A stretch of DNA of 64,000 nucleotides, taken from an uncultured Campylobacter sp. (lineage in GTDB: Bacteria > Campylobacterota > Campylobacteria > Campylobacterales > Campylobacteraceae). Below, one piece after another: positions 8,062 to 16,781 of this stretch. Where the stretch lies: positions 1-64,000 of the forward strand of contig NZ_CAMYFP010000003.1 in the NCBI RefSeq assembly GCF_947255105.1, given 5' to 3'. The translations under genes were made by a program, and so were the position numbers. Below the pieces are notes generated by a model that searched no databases, was not told where the DNA came from, and saw only the letters and a list, made by a program, of their open reading frames with translations. Position 1 is the stretch's first letter, and each line of letters opens with the position of its first letter.

Positions 8062-8163
8062 AAAATAAAAATGATTAAATTTCAAATTTTTATAAATCTT
8101 TTTCCATTAAAATCGCCAACTCTTAGCTCTTCTTTGTTTTTTTAAATATATTATTAACAAATT

Positions 8164-8175
8164 TATAATTATAAT
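8164..8175 (+). promoter_or_regulatory. Tandem TATAAT -10 candidates for the solute-binding protein gene
   Basis: Two adjacent TATAAT hexamers (8164-8169 and 8170-8175) lie 31-37 bases before the ATG at 8207. No consensus -35 is seen; the region upstream is T/A-rich. Confidence 0.45.
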
Positions 8176-8206
8176 TCTATGGTTAAATTTAGATTTGGAG
8201 ATTTTT

Positions 8207-9010
8207 ATGAAAAAACTACTGCTTTTACTGCTCTGCCTTTGCTACTCTTTTGGCGCTGATTTTGATGAGATAGTTCAAAACAAATTTGTAAGAATTGGTG
8301 TATCGCCATATATGCCGCCTTTTAGCATGCAAAATGACAATGGAGAATTTGAAGGATTTGAGATAGGTTTTTCAAAAGTGCTTATTGAAAAGATTTTTGG
8401 AAAAGATGTAGAGGTGAAATTTATAGCAGTTCAGCAATCAGACAGAAGTAAAGCATTAAGAGAAGATAAGGTGGATATGATAGTTGCTGCTTATACAAGA
8501 AATCCTAAAAGAGCTAGAGTGGTTGACTTTTCGATTCCCTATTTTTCAATAAATTTATCAGTAGTTACACCGATAAGTGCCAACATTAAAAAGATTTCGG
8601 ATCTTTACGGCAAGAGAGTTTTAACCATAGAAAATACAAACTCAGATGACTATCTTAAAAAAGTTGGTAAATTTAAGATTGTCTATTGTCAAGACAATAA
8701 AGAGTGTTATAACAAGCTAAGAGCCAAAGATGCAGATGCTTTTATGCACAACATCGTAAGTGTCGCAACAATACCTTTAATAAACCCAGATTATGAGATA
8801 AGTATCAAGCAGATAGGTCAGTCATTTATGGACTGTGTTGCAGTACAAAAAGGTAGCACAAAACTACTTAGCAAGATAAACGAAACTATCATTGAGCTTG
8901 GTCAAAGCGGCTTTTTTAAAGAGTCTTATAACAATACATTTAAAACTTTTTATAGAGGAACTTTGGATTGTAAATACTTCGTATTGGACGATATTTACGG
9001 AATGTTTTAG
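8207..9010 (+). CDS. Periplasmic amino-acid-type solute-binding protein (family 3)
   Basis: 267 residues from ATG 8207 (GGAG seven bases upstream). Signal peptide of about 17 residues (MKKLLLLLLCLCYSFGA) and no convincing lipobox. The mature part shows the SBP_bac_3 pattern: KFVRIGVSPYMPPFS, GEFEGFEIGFSKVL, RSKALREDKVDMIVAAYTRN, VDFSIPYFSINLSVV, LYGKRVLTIENTNSDDYL and KDADAFMHN. Such proteins capture polar amino acids for an ABC importer. No permease or ATPase gene is adjacent, so its importer must be elsewhere, or it is a receptor-like binding protein. It ends in a hairpin (9006-9029) facing the convergent ridA. Confidence 0.88.
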   Translation: MKKLLLLLLCLCYSFGADFDEIVQNKFVRIGVSPYMPPFSMQNDNGEFEGFEIGFSKVLIEKIFGKDVEVKFIAVQQSDRSKALREDKVDMIVAAYTRNPKRARVVDFSIPYFSINLSVVTPISANIKKISDLYGKRVLTIENTNSDDYLKKVGKFKIVYCQDNKECYNKLRAKDADAFMHNIVSVATIPLINPDYEISIKQIGQSFMDCVAVQKGSTKLLSKINETIIELGQSGFFKESYNNTFKTFYRGTLDCKYFVLDDIYGMF

Positions 9011-9029
9011 GGGAATAATCGCCCCTAAA
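9006..9029. terminator. Bidirectional hairpin between the SBP gene and ridA
   Basis: TTTAGGGG (9006-9013) and CCCCTAAA (9022-9029) form an 8-bp stem with an 8-base loop, including the SBP stop codon. A T-rich stretch (CTATCTTTTTTT) follows on the plus strand. Placed between convergent genes, it can serve both. Confidence 0.6.
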
Positions 9030-9034
9030 TTTGG

Positions 9035-9409
9035 CTATCTTTTTTTGGCAATAAACTCTATCTCGATGTTTGCATTTTTTGGAAGTGAAGCTACGCCAAC
9101 AGTCGATCTTGCCGGTTTATGTTCGCCCATAAATTTTTCATAAATTCTATTTACAACATCAAAATTATCCATATTTACTAGAAATATATTTGCCTTAACG
9201 ACATCGCTTAAGGTAAGATCTGCCTCTTTTAAGATAGCTTTTAAATTTATAAGGACTTGATTGGTTTCAAGAGCAATACCGCCATCTAAAAACTCCCCAT
9301 TTACATTCATAGCAATTTGACCAGATGTAAATAAAAAACCATTTGACAAAACCCCTTGAGAGTATGGTCCAAGCGCTGCTGGTGCATTTTTGGTAGATAT
9401 TATTTTCAT
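9035..9409 (-). CDS. ridA: RidA family reactive intermediate deaminase
   Basis: 124 residues, the normal length. RidA hydrolyses enamine/imine intermediates released by PLP enzymes such as threonine dehydratase, protecting other PLP enzymes. Seen: APAALGPYSQGVLSNGFLFTSGQ (N-terminal family motif with GPYSQ), LETNQVLINLKAILKEAG-like helix, VVKANIFLVNMDNFDVVN, and the substrate-Arg segment PARSTVGVASLP followed by NANIEIEFIAKK. ATG at 9409 is preceded by AAGGAG. It stands alone: convergent with the SBP gene, and with its own extended -10 upstream. Confidence 0.93.
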   Translation of the reverse strand: MKIISTKNAPAALGPYSQGVLSNGFLFTSGQIAMNVNGEFLDGGIALETNQVLINLKAILKEADLTLSDVVKANIFLVNMDNFDVVNRIYEKFMGEHKPARSTVGVASLPKNANIEIEFIAKKR

Positions 9410-9435
9410 TGAAACTCCTTTTAAATAGTTTTTAT

Positions 9436-9441
9436 ATTATA
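9436..9441 (-). promoter_or_regulatory. Extended -10 promoter for ridA
   Basis: The minus strand reads TGATATAAT, an extended -10 (TGnTATAAT), 27 bases before the ridA ATG. The rest of 9442-9581 is AT-rich with several AAATTT hexamers and no gene. Confidence 0.55.
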
Positions 9442-9581
9442 TCAAAATGATTACATTTAATAGCAAATTTAGCCAAATTTAAAAGCTTGACTCATTATTT
9501 TATTGTTACATTTAAAGACTTATATTTGACACCTTTAAATTTCAAATTTAAACAAAAGATATCGCTGTGCTTAAATCTCAA

Positions 9582-10190
9582 CTAAACTAAAAAGTTCTTA
9601 TAAATGAGCTTAAAGACAAAAAACATAATGATAATAGCGGAAAAATAGGCAAAGAGTTTTACTGCTTTTTGTGAGATAAAGGCTCTACTTTTGTTGATAG
9701 CAAGTGGCAACAAAACAAGCCACAAAGATGAGGCGATAAAAAAACCAAGTGCCAAAAAGACAATTCCACCACTATATCCAGCGCTTATAGCGGCAATACT
9801 TAGCCAAAAAGTTATGGCATAGGGATTGGCAAAGCCAAGAAACAGCCCCTTTATGTAGCTTTTAAATGGTGAGTCTATCTGCTTTGCTTTGCTTATATCA
9901 AGCGGCCTATTTGCGCCCTTTATTATCATAACTGCTATATAAGTTAAAAAAACTGAGCCAAAAAGGGCCAGTGCCTTCATCATTATAGTTCCCTTTAAAA
10001 AGGCCAAAACTCCGACATTTAGCAAGGTAAAATAGACAATATCAGCACTCAAAGCCCCAAAACCAAAGGCTATCGCAACTTTTAGTGAGACAAGAGCGTA
10101 AGCTATGATTAGGACATTGATTGGACCCATCGGTATGACAAGACCAAATCCTAACATAACTCCTTGAAAAAATATAGACCAAAAACTCAC
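9582..10190 (-). CDS. LysE/RhtB family amino-acid exporter
   Basis: 202 residues with about six membrane helices, the usual LysE size. The N-terminal GLVIPMGPINVLIIAYAL carries the family PGP-like motif, and GFANPYAITFWLSIAA is the second conserved asparagine-proline segment. Family members export lysine, arginine, threonine or homoserine lactones by proton antiport; specificity cannot be read here. GTG start at 10190 with AAGGAG seven bases upstream. It follows mutS2 by 20 bp and ends the murC-orf-mutS2-lysE run. Confidence 0.88.
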   Translation of the reverse strand: MSFWSIFFQGVMLGFGLVIPMGPINVLIIAYALVSLKVAIAFGFGALSADIVYFTLLNVGVLAFLKGTIMMKALALFGSVFLTYIAVMIIKGANRPLDISKAKQIDSPFKSYIKGLFLGFANPYAITFWLSIAAISAGYSGGIVFLALGFFIASSLWLVLLPLAINKSRAFISQKAVKLFAYFSAIIIMFFVFKLIYKNFLV

Positions 10191-10210
10191 GCTCTACTCC
10201 TTAAATCAAG

Positions 10211-12415
10211 CTACAATCTTACCACTTTAGAGCCATAACCGCCTTGACTAGGTGGCGCGTCATAAAACTCTTTTACACTTGGATGAGTAGATAAAAAGTT
10301 TTTTACAGCCCAAGCAAGTTTGCCAGTGCCAATGCCGTGCTTTACTATAACCTCATCAAAACCTGCAATAAGGCTATCGGAGATAAATTTATCAAGTAGC
10401 ATTATCGCCTCATCAGATCTAAGTCCGTGGAGATCAAGCACCAAAGCATTTGAGCCGCTTTTTTCTACACTTATTTTTATATTTTTGGCTCTATTTTGCT
10501 TTACTATAGTAGTAGGACGCAACTCTTTAAGTGCAACTCTTAGACTAATCCCCTCTGTTTGGACTGTGGCTTCGTTTTTGGAGATGGAGATAATCGTTCC
10601 TTTTATGTTTTGGTATTTGACCGCGTCGCCTACCTTAAACTCTAAATTTGGTCTGTTTTCTTTTGGTAAAAGTATCGCTTTTTTAAGCTCGTTTGCCCTA
10701 TTTATTGCTCGTTGCTTCTCTTTTGTATCTTTTAAATTTATACCTTTTTTAAGCTCATTTATCGCATTGTAATACTCAAGCTCTAGCCGCGATAAACTCT
10801 CTTTTTGTCTATTGCGCCAAAGTTCGTGTTCATCTTCTATTTTTTTGGTTAGGGATTGAAGTTTTTGCTCTTTTCTTTGGCACTCTTGCAGGCTCTCTTT
10901 AAGTTCTGACTCTAAATTTATAGCCTTGCTAATCGCCTCATTTAGTCCCTCTTTATCTTCGCCATAAAGCTCTTTTGCCTCTTTTACCAAATTTGATGGA
11001 ATGCCATATCGCAAAGCTGTCTCAAAAGCATAAGACTTGCCTATTGTCCCTTTTAAAAACTCATATTTTGGAAGGGCTTTTGCTTCATCATAGAGAGCCG
11101 CCAACATCTCAACATCTTCATTTTTGGCTAAAAGCACGGCAAGATGTTTGTTGTGAGTGGTAATGACAACCTTAACATCATCTCTAATAAGCGTCCCAAC
11201 AAGTCTGCTATAAAGCGCTGCTGCCTCTTCAAAGTCCGTTCCTAGCTCAATCTCATCTATACCAATAAGGATATTTTTTTTGCCAAAAAGTTTGCTAAAG
11301 TGTAGCATTCTTCCTGCAAATGTTGAGATATCGTTTTTTACATTTTGCGGATCTTCCATAATAAGATCAAACTCTTTAAAGGTCGCGATAGAAGAGTTGG
11401 CGGCATTTATTGACATTGGAAGTAGATATTTGCAAAGAAAAGAGGCTGTGATAATGGACTTAAGAAGCATACTTTTTCCACCGGCATTTACGCCTGTTAT
11501 CAAAAGCACCTTTTTATCAAAAGAGATATCTACTCTTTTTGGATTTTTAAGTGCTGGGTGGGCAAACTCTTTTAGCACAATCTCTTTGGAGTTATTTGGT
11601 AAAACAAACTCATAGTCATAGCACTTTGCCATCATAACTCGTGCAATAAGGCTATCTAACCTATCAAAAGCACCATTTATAAACTTAAGAAAGGCTAAAT
11701 TTTTGCTAAAAGTGGCACTTATTTTTTTGGTGTATTCTTCGATGATGAGCTCTTTTTTTTGCAAAATCTCCTCTTGCTCATCTTTTAGCTTGGAGATAGA
11801 GTCTGGTATGATGTAGAAAAATCCACCACTACTTCTTGCAACAACTCTTCCTTTTATAAAGTGGTTAAAGCCGCCTCTTAAGAGCAAAGTTTCATTTTCG
11901 TTTATGTAGTGTATCTGAGTATCGACTAGATATGGCGCTAAGTTTTTAGAATAGACAATTCTCTTTAAGATAGTATCAATCGCCTCTTTTTTTATGGCAA
12001 ATGCAACATTTAAGCTCTTAAAACGTTCATCAATCTCCTCTTTTAACTCGCCTTTGTCGTTAAAATATGTTGAAATTTGATAGATCTCATCTGGTATGAC
12101 AATCTTATCAAGCCACTCTTTTATGCTTCCATCAAGCTTGGTTTTTTTGATATAGACAAAATAGGAGATAATCTTGCAAAACTCATAAATTTCACTAATA
12201 TGAAGTATAAAGTGTTTAGAGAGCCTAATAAGTGCGTCATCTAAATTTGCCACCTCTTTTGACTCTTTTAACAAAACATTACTAAGCTCTAAAAGCTGTC
12301 TGTAGGCAATCTTGCTATCTCCCTCTATAAAAAGTGGCTTTTTTCTAGCTAAAAAGGAGTTAAATTTATCCATATACTCCTTAAGATCAAGTCTTTCTAT
12401 AAACTCTTGATTCAT
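10211..12415 (-). CDS. mutS2: Endonuclease MutS2
   Basis: 734 residues from ATG 12415, chosen because this ATG overlaps the previous stop as ATGA; an in-frame GTG sits three codons earlier. MutS2 lacks mismatch-recognition domain I and acts in suppressing recombination and in rescue of collided ribosomes. Seen: lever/clamp helices in the first half, the ATPase with Walker A ITGVNAGGKSMLLKS, IGIDEIELGTDFEEAAAL (Walker B) and VVITTHNKHLAVLLA, a coiled coil (ESELKESLQECQRKEQK and onward), a KOW-like patch (FKVGDAVKYQNIKGTI), and a C-terminal Smr nuclease domain (LDLHGLRSDEA, VKHGIGTGKL). Walker A has GGKS where many homologues have GGKT, which is conservative. It sits between a small membrane protein gene and lysE. 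Confidence 0.95.
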   Translation of the reverse strand: MNQEFIERLDLKEYMDKFNSFLARKKPLFIEGDSKIAYRQLLELSNVLLKESKEVANLDDALIRLSKHFILHISEIYEFCKIISYFVYIKKTKLDGSIKEWLDKIVIPDEIYQISTYFNDKGELKEEIDERFKSLNVAFAIKKEAIDTILKRIVYSKNLAPYLVDTQIHYINENETLLLRGGFNHFIKGRVVARSSGGFFYIIPDSISKLKDEQEEILQKKELIIEEYTKKISATFSKNLAFLKFINGAFDRLDSLIARVMMAKCYDYEFVLPNNSKEIVLKEFAHPALKNPKRVDISFDKKVLLITGVNAGGKSMLLKSIITASFLCKYLLPMSINAANSSIATFKEFDLIMEDPQNVKNDISTFAGRMLHFSKLFGKKNILIGIDEIELGTDFEEAAALYSRLVGTLIRDDVKVVITTHNKHLAVLLAKNEDVEMLAALYDEAKALPKYEFLKGTIGKSYAFETALRYGIPSNLVKEAKELYGEDKEGLNEAISKAINLESELKESLQECQRKEQKLQSLTKKIEDEHELWRNRQKESLSRLELEYYNAINELKKGINLKDTKEKQRAINRANELKKAILLPKENRPNLEFKVGDAVKYQNIKGTIISISKNEATVQTEGISLRVALKELRPTTIVKQNRAKNIKISVEKSGSNALVLDLHGLRSDEAIMLLDKFISDSLIAGFDEVIVKHGIGTGKLAWAVKNFLSTHPSVKEFYDAPPSQGGYGSKVVRL

Positions 12416-12759
12416 TTTTTGCACTCTTTTATATCAAAAACAAGCCCTTGAAATTCAACTTTTGCCTCTTTTTTGGCAATAAAACTAGATGATGCATATG
12501 AAAAGCCAAAATTGTCTTTATCTACAGTTGTGCCGTTGCAATTAAGTGTGCCACCCTGCTCAAAATGGACTATTAGTTCATCTCTTAGCTCATACTCGCT
12601 TTTTTTGACTTCGCTTTCATAAAAATAGCCAAAAACAAATGTAACTATCAAAAAAATTCCAACTATACTCTTTATAATGCTATTTCTTTTGGAGTTTTTA
12701 AGCAAAAATAGTAAGATTAAAAATAGTATTATTAGTAAAAAAAATATAAGTCTTATCAA
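12412..12759 (-). CDS. Small membrane protein between murC and mutS2
   Basis: About 115 residues. The start is placed at TTG 12759, because AAAGGAG lies five bases upstream; a GTG at 12783 inside murC would add eight residues but has no ribosome-binding site. Two hydrophobic helices (LIRLIFFLLIILFLILLFLL, then SIVGIFLIVTFVFGYFY) are followed by a ~65-residue extracytoplasmic tail with two cysteines (LNCNGT, DIKECKK). The ORF position, murC-orf-mutS2, matches a C. jejuni order I recall, where it is also of unknown function. Overlaps mutS2 by 4 bp. Confidence 0.75.
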   Translation of the reverse strand: MIRLIFFLLIILFLILLFLLKNSKRNSIIKSIVGIFLIVTFVFGYFYESEVKKSEYELRDELIVHFEQGGTLNCNGTTVDKDNFGFSYASSSFIAKKEAKVEFQGLVFDIKECKK

Positions 12760-12769
12760 ATCATCTCCT

Positions 12770-14083
12770 TTAGTTAAAATCACCTCTTAACTGATAGGTT
12801 ATATCTCCAGCACCAAAGCCAACGACAAGTCCCTCATCAAGCAGATGTTTTACTCCAAAATCATCTATAAACTCAACTCCCCTCTCAACTCTTTTTAAAG
12901 AATTTGTAAAGAGTGGATTTAGGTGTGAAAACTCCTCTTTTAAATTTATGCCATTATCATCTTCGCCAGCCGCATAAACAGGCAAAATCACAACCTCATC
13001 AACAGCTTTGAAGCACTCTTTAAATTTGGCTAAATTTGCCTTTAGTCTTGTATATCTATGTGGTTGAAAAATGGCAATAATACGCTTAAGACCCAAAAGC
13101 TTGGCATACTCTTTTATGCTTTTTATGGTTGCCTCTATCTCAGTTGGGTGGTGTGCATAGTCATCAATCAAGACAAAATTACTATCTGCATAGAGGATAT
13201 CAAAGCGTTTTTTTATCCCTCTGTAGCTTTTAATCTTTTCTCTTATCTCTTCAAGCCCAATCTGCGTGCTTGCTGCAAGTATTGCAAGGCTTGCGTCAAT
13301 TGCAATATGCTCTCCTAGCCCAAAAACTTCAAATGTCCCAAGACCCTTTAGACAAAAGCTCATATAGGGTTGGTGGGATTTGAGAACTACCTTCATATCG
13401 GTTATATCTTTGCTTGGAAAAAGCTTGATAGAGTCCATCTTCAAAGCGCCCAAAAACTCATCTTCGGCATTGATAACTCTTATTGTTGCGCGCTCCAAAA
13501 AACCTTTGTAGGCAGAGTGAAATTTATTTAAATCATAACAATAATGCTCCATATGCTCAGGCTCTGCGTTTGTAACAACCGCTAGATAGGGATTGGAGTT
13601 TAAAAAGCTACTATCGCTCTCATCTGCTTCAAAGATGACATTTTGATTTTTGTTGTATTTCATATTGGAGTTAAACTGCTTTGAGATAGCGCCAATGATA
13701 ACTGAGCCATCAAGTAGGCTTGCAAGCATAGCTGAAGTTGTGCTTTTGCCATGTGCGCCAGCAACCGAAAAGACCTTTTTATCCTGCAATATAAATGGCA
13801 ATATCTCTTTTCTAGAGTAGCACTTTATCTGCTTTTTTCTAGCCTCAACTAGCTCAGCATTGTCCTCTTTGATGGCAGCTGAGTAGATAACTAAGTCTTG
13901 ATCTTTGATGTTTGCTTTGTTGTGCGGTGTAGAGATCTGCATACCTTCATCTCTAAGCTCTTTTATAACTTCGCTCTCTTTTATATCTGAGCCACTTATA
14001 ACATACTCTTTTTTCTCGTTTAAAAACCTAGCAATAGCAGAGATACCAATCCCGCCAATGCCTATAAAATGAACTTTTTTCAC
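12770..14083 (-). CDS. murC: UDP-N-acetylmuramate--L-alanine ligase
   Basis: 437 residues from GTG 14083, favoured because AAGG sits six bases upstream; a TTG two codons earlier has no room for a Shine-Dalgarno. MurC adds L-Ala to UDP-MurNAc in peptidoglycan synthesis. Seen: HFIGIGGIGISAIA (UDP-binding Rossmann), SVAGAHGKSTTSAML (ATP P-loop, about residue 107-121), FEADESDSSFL, VVTNAEPEHMEHY (metal-binding region), DDYAHHPTEIEATI (domain 3), IFQPHRYTRLK and GAGDI near the end. First gene of its operon; an extended -10 lies 29 bases upstream. Confidence 0.97.
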   Translation of the reverse strand: MKKVHFIGIGGIGISAIARFLNEKKEYVISGSDIKESEVIKELRDEGMQISTPHNKANIKDQDLVIYSAAIKEDNAELVEARKKQIKCYSRKEILPFILQDKKVFSVAGAHGKSTTSAMLASLLDGSVIIGAISKQFNSNMKYNKNQNVIFEADESDSSFLNSNPYLAVVTNAEPEHMEHYCYDLNKFHSAYKGFLERATIRVINAEDEFLGALKMDSIKLFPSKDITDMKVVLKSHQPYMSFCLKGLGTFEVFGLGEHIAIDASLAILAASTQIGLEEIREKIKSYRGIKKRFDILYADSNFVLIDDYAHHPTEIEATIKSIKEYAKLLGLKRIIAIFQPHRYTRLKANLAKFKECFKAVDEVVILPVYAAGEDDNGINLKEEFSHLNPLFTNSLKRVERGVEFIDDFGVKHLLDEGLVVGFGAGDITYQLRGDFN

Positions 14084-14111
14084 TCTCAACCTTATGGATA
14101 AATTTAAAGGT

Positions 14112-14117
14112 ATTGTA
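14112..14117 (-). promoter_or_regulatory. Extended -10 promoter for murC operon
   Basis: Minus strand reads TGATACAAT (extended -10 with one mismatch), about 29 bases upstream of the murC GTG and just beyond the end of the agmatine deiminase gene. Confidence 0.45.
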
Positions 14118-14152
14118 TCAAAAGTGGATTAAATTTAACATATATAGCTAGC

Positions 14153-15148
14153 CTAAGATAATGCAAATCTATTTTGACAAGAGCAGTGTAGTGAGCCATT
14201 TTGTCTGATAAAAACAGTTGCATCAACAGCTACTACCTCCAAATTTGGCAAGGCATCTTGAAGTCTATCTAAAACTATCTCATCATTGTTATCGCCATAC
14301 ACAGGCACTATCAAAGCGCCATTTACAAAGACAAAATTTGCATAAGTTGCAGGTAAGCGCCTGCCTTTGTAAAATTTAGCCTTTGGAAGTGGAAGAGCAA
14401 CTAGCTTAAAGCCACTCATCTCTAGCTCCTCTCTCATCGCCGCCAACTCATCAAAATGCTCATCTTGCCTATCATCGCACGATGAGTAAGCGATAGTATC
14501 ACAAGATATAAATCTAGCCAAAGTATCGATGTGGCTATCGGTATCATCGCCCTTTATAAAGCCCCTCTCAAGCCAAATTATCTTTTTTAGCCCAAAAAGC
14601 TCTTTTAGCTTTGTCTCTATCTTGCTTTGATCAAATTTGGCGTTGCGGTTGCTATTTAGCAGGCATTTTTTTGTTGTAAGCAAAACTCCCTCTCCATTAA
14701 AATCAACACTTCCACCCTCAAGAATAAGATCAATCTCCTCTAAAGAGCCTTTTAAGTAGCAATTTTCAAAGAGTTTTTTATTGACACTATTGTCCAAAGA
14801 GCTATCAAACTTCCCGCCCCAAGCATTGAAACCAAAATCATAACTTACAATTTCGCCATCTTTTAAAACATCAATCGCACCATAATCCCTTATCCAAGTA
14901 TCATTAGTAGCTATCTCAAAAGAGACAATCTCATGTAGATTGCTCAAATTCATACCATCTAAAAAAGCTTTAAATTTCTCCTTTGACGGCGATATTACAC
15001 CCACTTTTTGATACTTTGCAGCACTCTTTACAAAAGAGCAATAAGATGACAATATATCGTCTAAATAGCAGTTCCAATCGCTATTTTCGTGTGGCAACGT
15101 CACTAGCAACATCTCCTGTTTTTCCCACTCGCCAAATGCCCTAATCAC
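14153..15148 (-). CDS. Agmatine deiminase / peptidyl-arginine deiminase family protein
   Basis: 331 residues from GTG 15148, preferred because AAGGAG lies seven bases upstream and the product then begins MIRAFGEWEKQEM, the usual family opening (GEWExQE). An ATG at 15175 would add nine residues. The family hydrolyses guanidino groups (agmatine to N-carbamoylputrescine and ammonia). Seen: ATNDTWIRDYGAI, ILEGGSVDFNGEG, the catalytic histidine in DTDSHIDTLARF, NFVFVNGALIVPVYG, and the nucleophile Cys in NGSLHCSCQ. The C-terminus stops soon after the cysteine. It is the last gene of thiD-ispG-dnaB-orf-deiminase. It could provide putrescine for polyamine synthesis; the neighbours do not test this. 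Confidence 0.88.
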   Translation of the reverse strand: MIRAFGEWEKQEMLLVTLPHENSDWNCYLDDILSSYCSFVKSAAKYQKVGVISPSKEKFKAFLDGMNLSNLHEIVSFEIATNDTWIRDYGAIDVLKDGEIVSYDFGFNAWGGKFDSSLDNSVNKKLFENCYLKGSLEEIDLILEGGSVDFNGEGVLLTTKKCLLNSNRNAKFDQSKIETKLKELFGLKKIIWLERGFIKGDDTDSHIDTLARFISCDTIAYSSCDDRQDEHFDELAAMREELEMSGFKLVALPLPKAKFYKGRRLPATYANFVFVNGALIVPVYGDNNDEIVLDRLQDALPNLEVVAVDATVFIRQNGSLHCSCQNRFALS

Positions 15149-15167
15149 TTCAAAACTCCTTAAATTT

Positions 15168-16781
15168 CTACTCATCTATGATAAATATACTCTTATCAAC
15201 CTCATCAAAAAGCTCATCTATCTTCATATAAAGCTCTCTTTTAAAGCCATCTTTTTGGCTCATCAACTCCTCTTTTACCTCTTTTATAAAGCTATCTTTG
15301 TTTAAAAACTCATCGCCTTTGGCAAAAATATAGTCAAAGCCAAACCAACTTCCAATGGCAATTGCTGGTATGCAAATTACAGCCGCTGGCCCACAAACCG
15401 CTCCCACAGCTGCACTGCTACTAGAAAATGCTGCCTTTCCACCCGTTTTTGTTAGGCTTTTTGCAACTAGCATTGCACCAATTCCTGCTCCAAAACTACC
15501 ACTTATTCCAACTCTTTGTCTGTTTGAATAGGCAATATTTGATAAATTTAGCTCTAAATTTGATAAATTTAAGGAGAGTTTGTCATAAATTTCTCTCTCA
15601 TAACTAGAAAGTTCTCTATTTATCGCGCCATCAAGCCCTTGTGTAAAACTCTTAGGAAACGACTCTTTTAAAAGCTCCTCTACCCTCTTTTCTACAAAAT
15701 CTTCATTATCAAAAACTCCATGCCAAAGCACTAAATAGTCGCTAAAAACTGAGTATTTAAACTCTGCTAATTTGTTTGCAAAAATAGTGGACGAGTTTTC
15801 ATAGATAAGATCAATATAGTTATCCAAATCTCTTTTTAGCTTCTCTTTGTGACGCTCTTTTGACTCTTTTTGATAGTTTAGAAGTGATAAAAGCTCACTT
15901 TTTTCTATCTTAAATTTGCTATTTTGCACAACTATCTCTACAAATTCTTTTGTTTTCGAAACTGTGCCAGATGGTGCTATCTCCTTTGTAAAAGAGACAA
16001 CCATAAAAAGCGAAGTTGCATAAAAAAGCGTAAAAATAGTAGTTAAAAAGTAGCCCAAATTTAGCCCTTTGCCGCCAAAAAAAAGTGAGATTAGATGAAA
16101 AATAGCGACAAAAAAGAGAAAGTTATTTAGACCAAAAATGAGAAATAAAAGCAACTTATGCTCTATAAAAAAGTTCTGCTCTAGCCAAAGAATAGCCCGT
16201 TTTAAGTAGAAAACAGAGCTGTAAATTTCATTTATTAAAGAGCAGTTTGCACTGCATAGATTTTCACCTACTAAAAAGGCAAAAAACTCACTCTCTGCAC
16301 CATTTAAAAAAAAGAGAGCCACCGCTGTATAGACAAAGCTTGCAACAAAAGAGCAAAAATAGATGCTAACTCGTTTTAAATTTTGATTGTAGTTTAGCTC
16401 ATTTTTAAACAGGGCAAAAAAAGCTCTTCTTACTAGCAGAAAAAATGGTGGTAAAAGTAGCCCAAAAAGGACAAATTCAAGCTTTGTTATAAACATCATA
16501 GTAAAGATGAAGCTAAACAAAAGCAAGCTTGCATAGAAAAAAGAGCTAACAAATGAAAATAGTTTGCCACTAAAAAGCGCCCTTAAAACTCCCCCTTTTT
16601 TGAAAAATGCTCTACTTACAACAACTCTAAAAAGTGCTCTGTATGAGTAAATTTCAACTATCAAAAAACCAAGTAGTAGCAAAAAAAGCGCTATTAAATA
16701 AGTGCAATTAAGCCTTGCCCAAAAGATAAAAAATAGATAGATGGTAGCAACAATGGATAAATTTAGCGCTACCCTTCTCAT
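15168..16781 (-). CDS. Large membrane protein of unknown family
   Basis: 537 residues, unrecognised. The N-terminal ~280 residues hold about seven membrane helices in pairs separated by short basic loops. A charged helical region follows (about 285-420, for example ESKERHKEKLKRDLDN). Then comes a Gly/Ala/Ser-rich hydrophobic hairpin (ISGSFGAGIGAMLVAKSL, AAVGAVCGPAAVICIPAIA) ending in GSWFGFDYIFAKGDEF, and a charged C-terminal helix (SQKDGFKRELYMKIDELFDE). Glycine-zipper hairpins of this kind occur in membrane-remodelling or pore proteins, but I cannot assign one. ATG 16781 overlaps the dnaB stop by one base (TGATG). Two cysteines flank an apparent extracytoplasmic loop (ENLCSANCSL). Confidence 0.75.
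   Translation of the reverse strand: MRRVALNLSIVATIYLFFIFWARLNCTYLIALFLLLLGFLIVEIYSYRALFRVVVSRAFFKKGGVLRALFSGKLFSFVSSFFYASLLLFSFIFTMMFITKLEFVLFGLLLPPFFLLVRRAFFALFKNELNYNQNLKRVSIYFCSFVASFVYTAVALFFLNGAESEFFAFLVGENLCSANCSLINEIYSSVFYLKRAILWLEQNFFIEHKLLLFLIFGLNNFLFFVAIFHLISLFFGGKGLNLGYFLTTIFTLFYATSLFMVVSFTKEIAPSGTVSKTKEFVEIVVQNSKFKIEKSELLSLLNYQKESKERHKEKLKRDLDNYIDLIYENSSTIFANKLAEFKYSVFSDYLVLWHGVFDNEDFVEKRVEELLKESFPKSFTQGLDGAINRELSSYEREIYDKLSLNLSNLELNLSNIAYSNRQRVGISGSFGAGIGAMLVAKSLTKTGGKAAFSSSSAAVGAVCGPAAVICIPAIAIGSWFGFDYIFAKGDEFLNKDSFIKEVKEELMSQKDGFKRELYMKIDELFDEVDKSIFIIDE

Noticed and set aside
12759..12783. GTG start at 12783 for the small membrane protein
   Set aside because: It lies inside murC without a Shine-Dalgarno, whereas TTG 12759 has AAAGGAG at ideal spacing.
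15148..15175. ATG 15175 as start of the deiminase
   Set aside because: AAGGAG sits seven bases before GTG 15148 and the product then matches the family N-terminus; the ATG remains possible but less likely.
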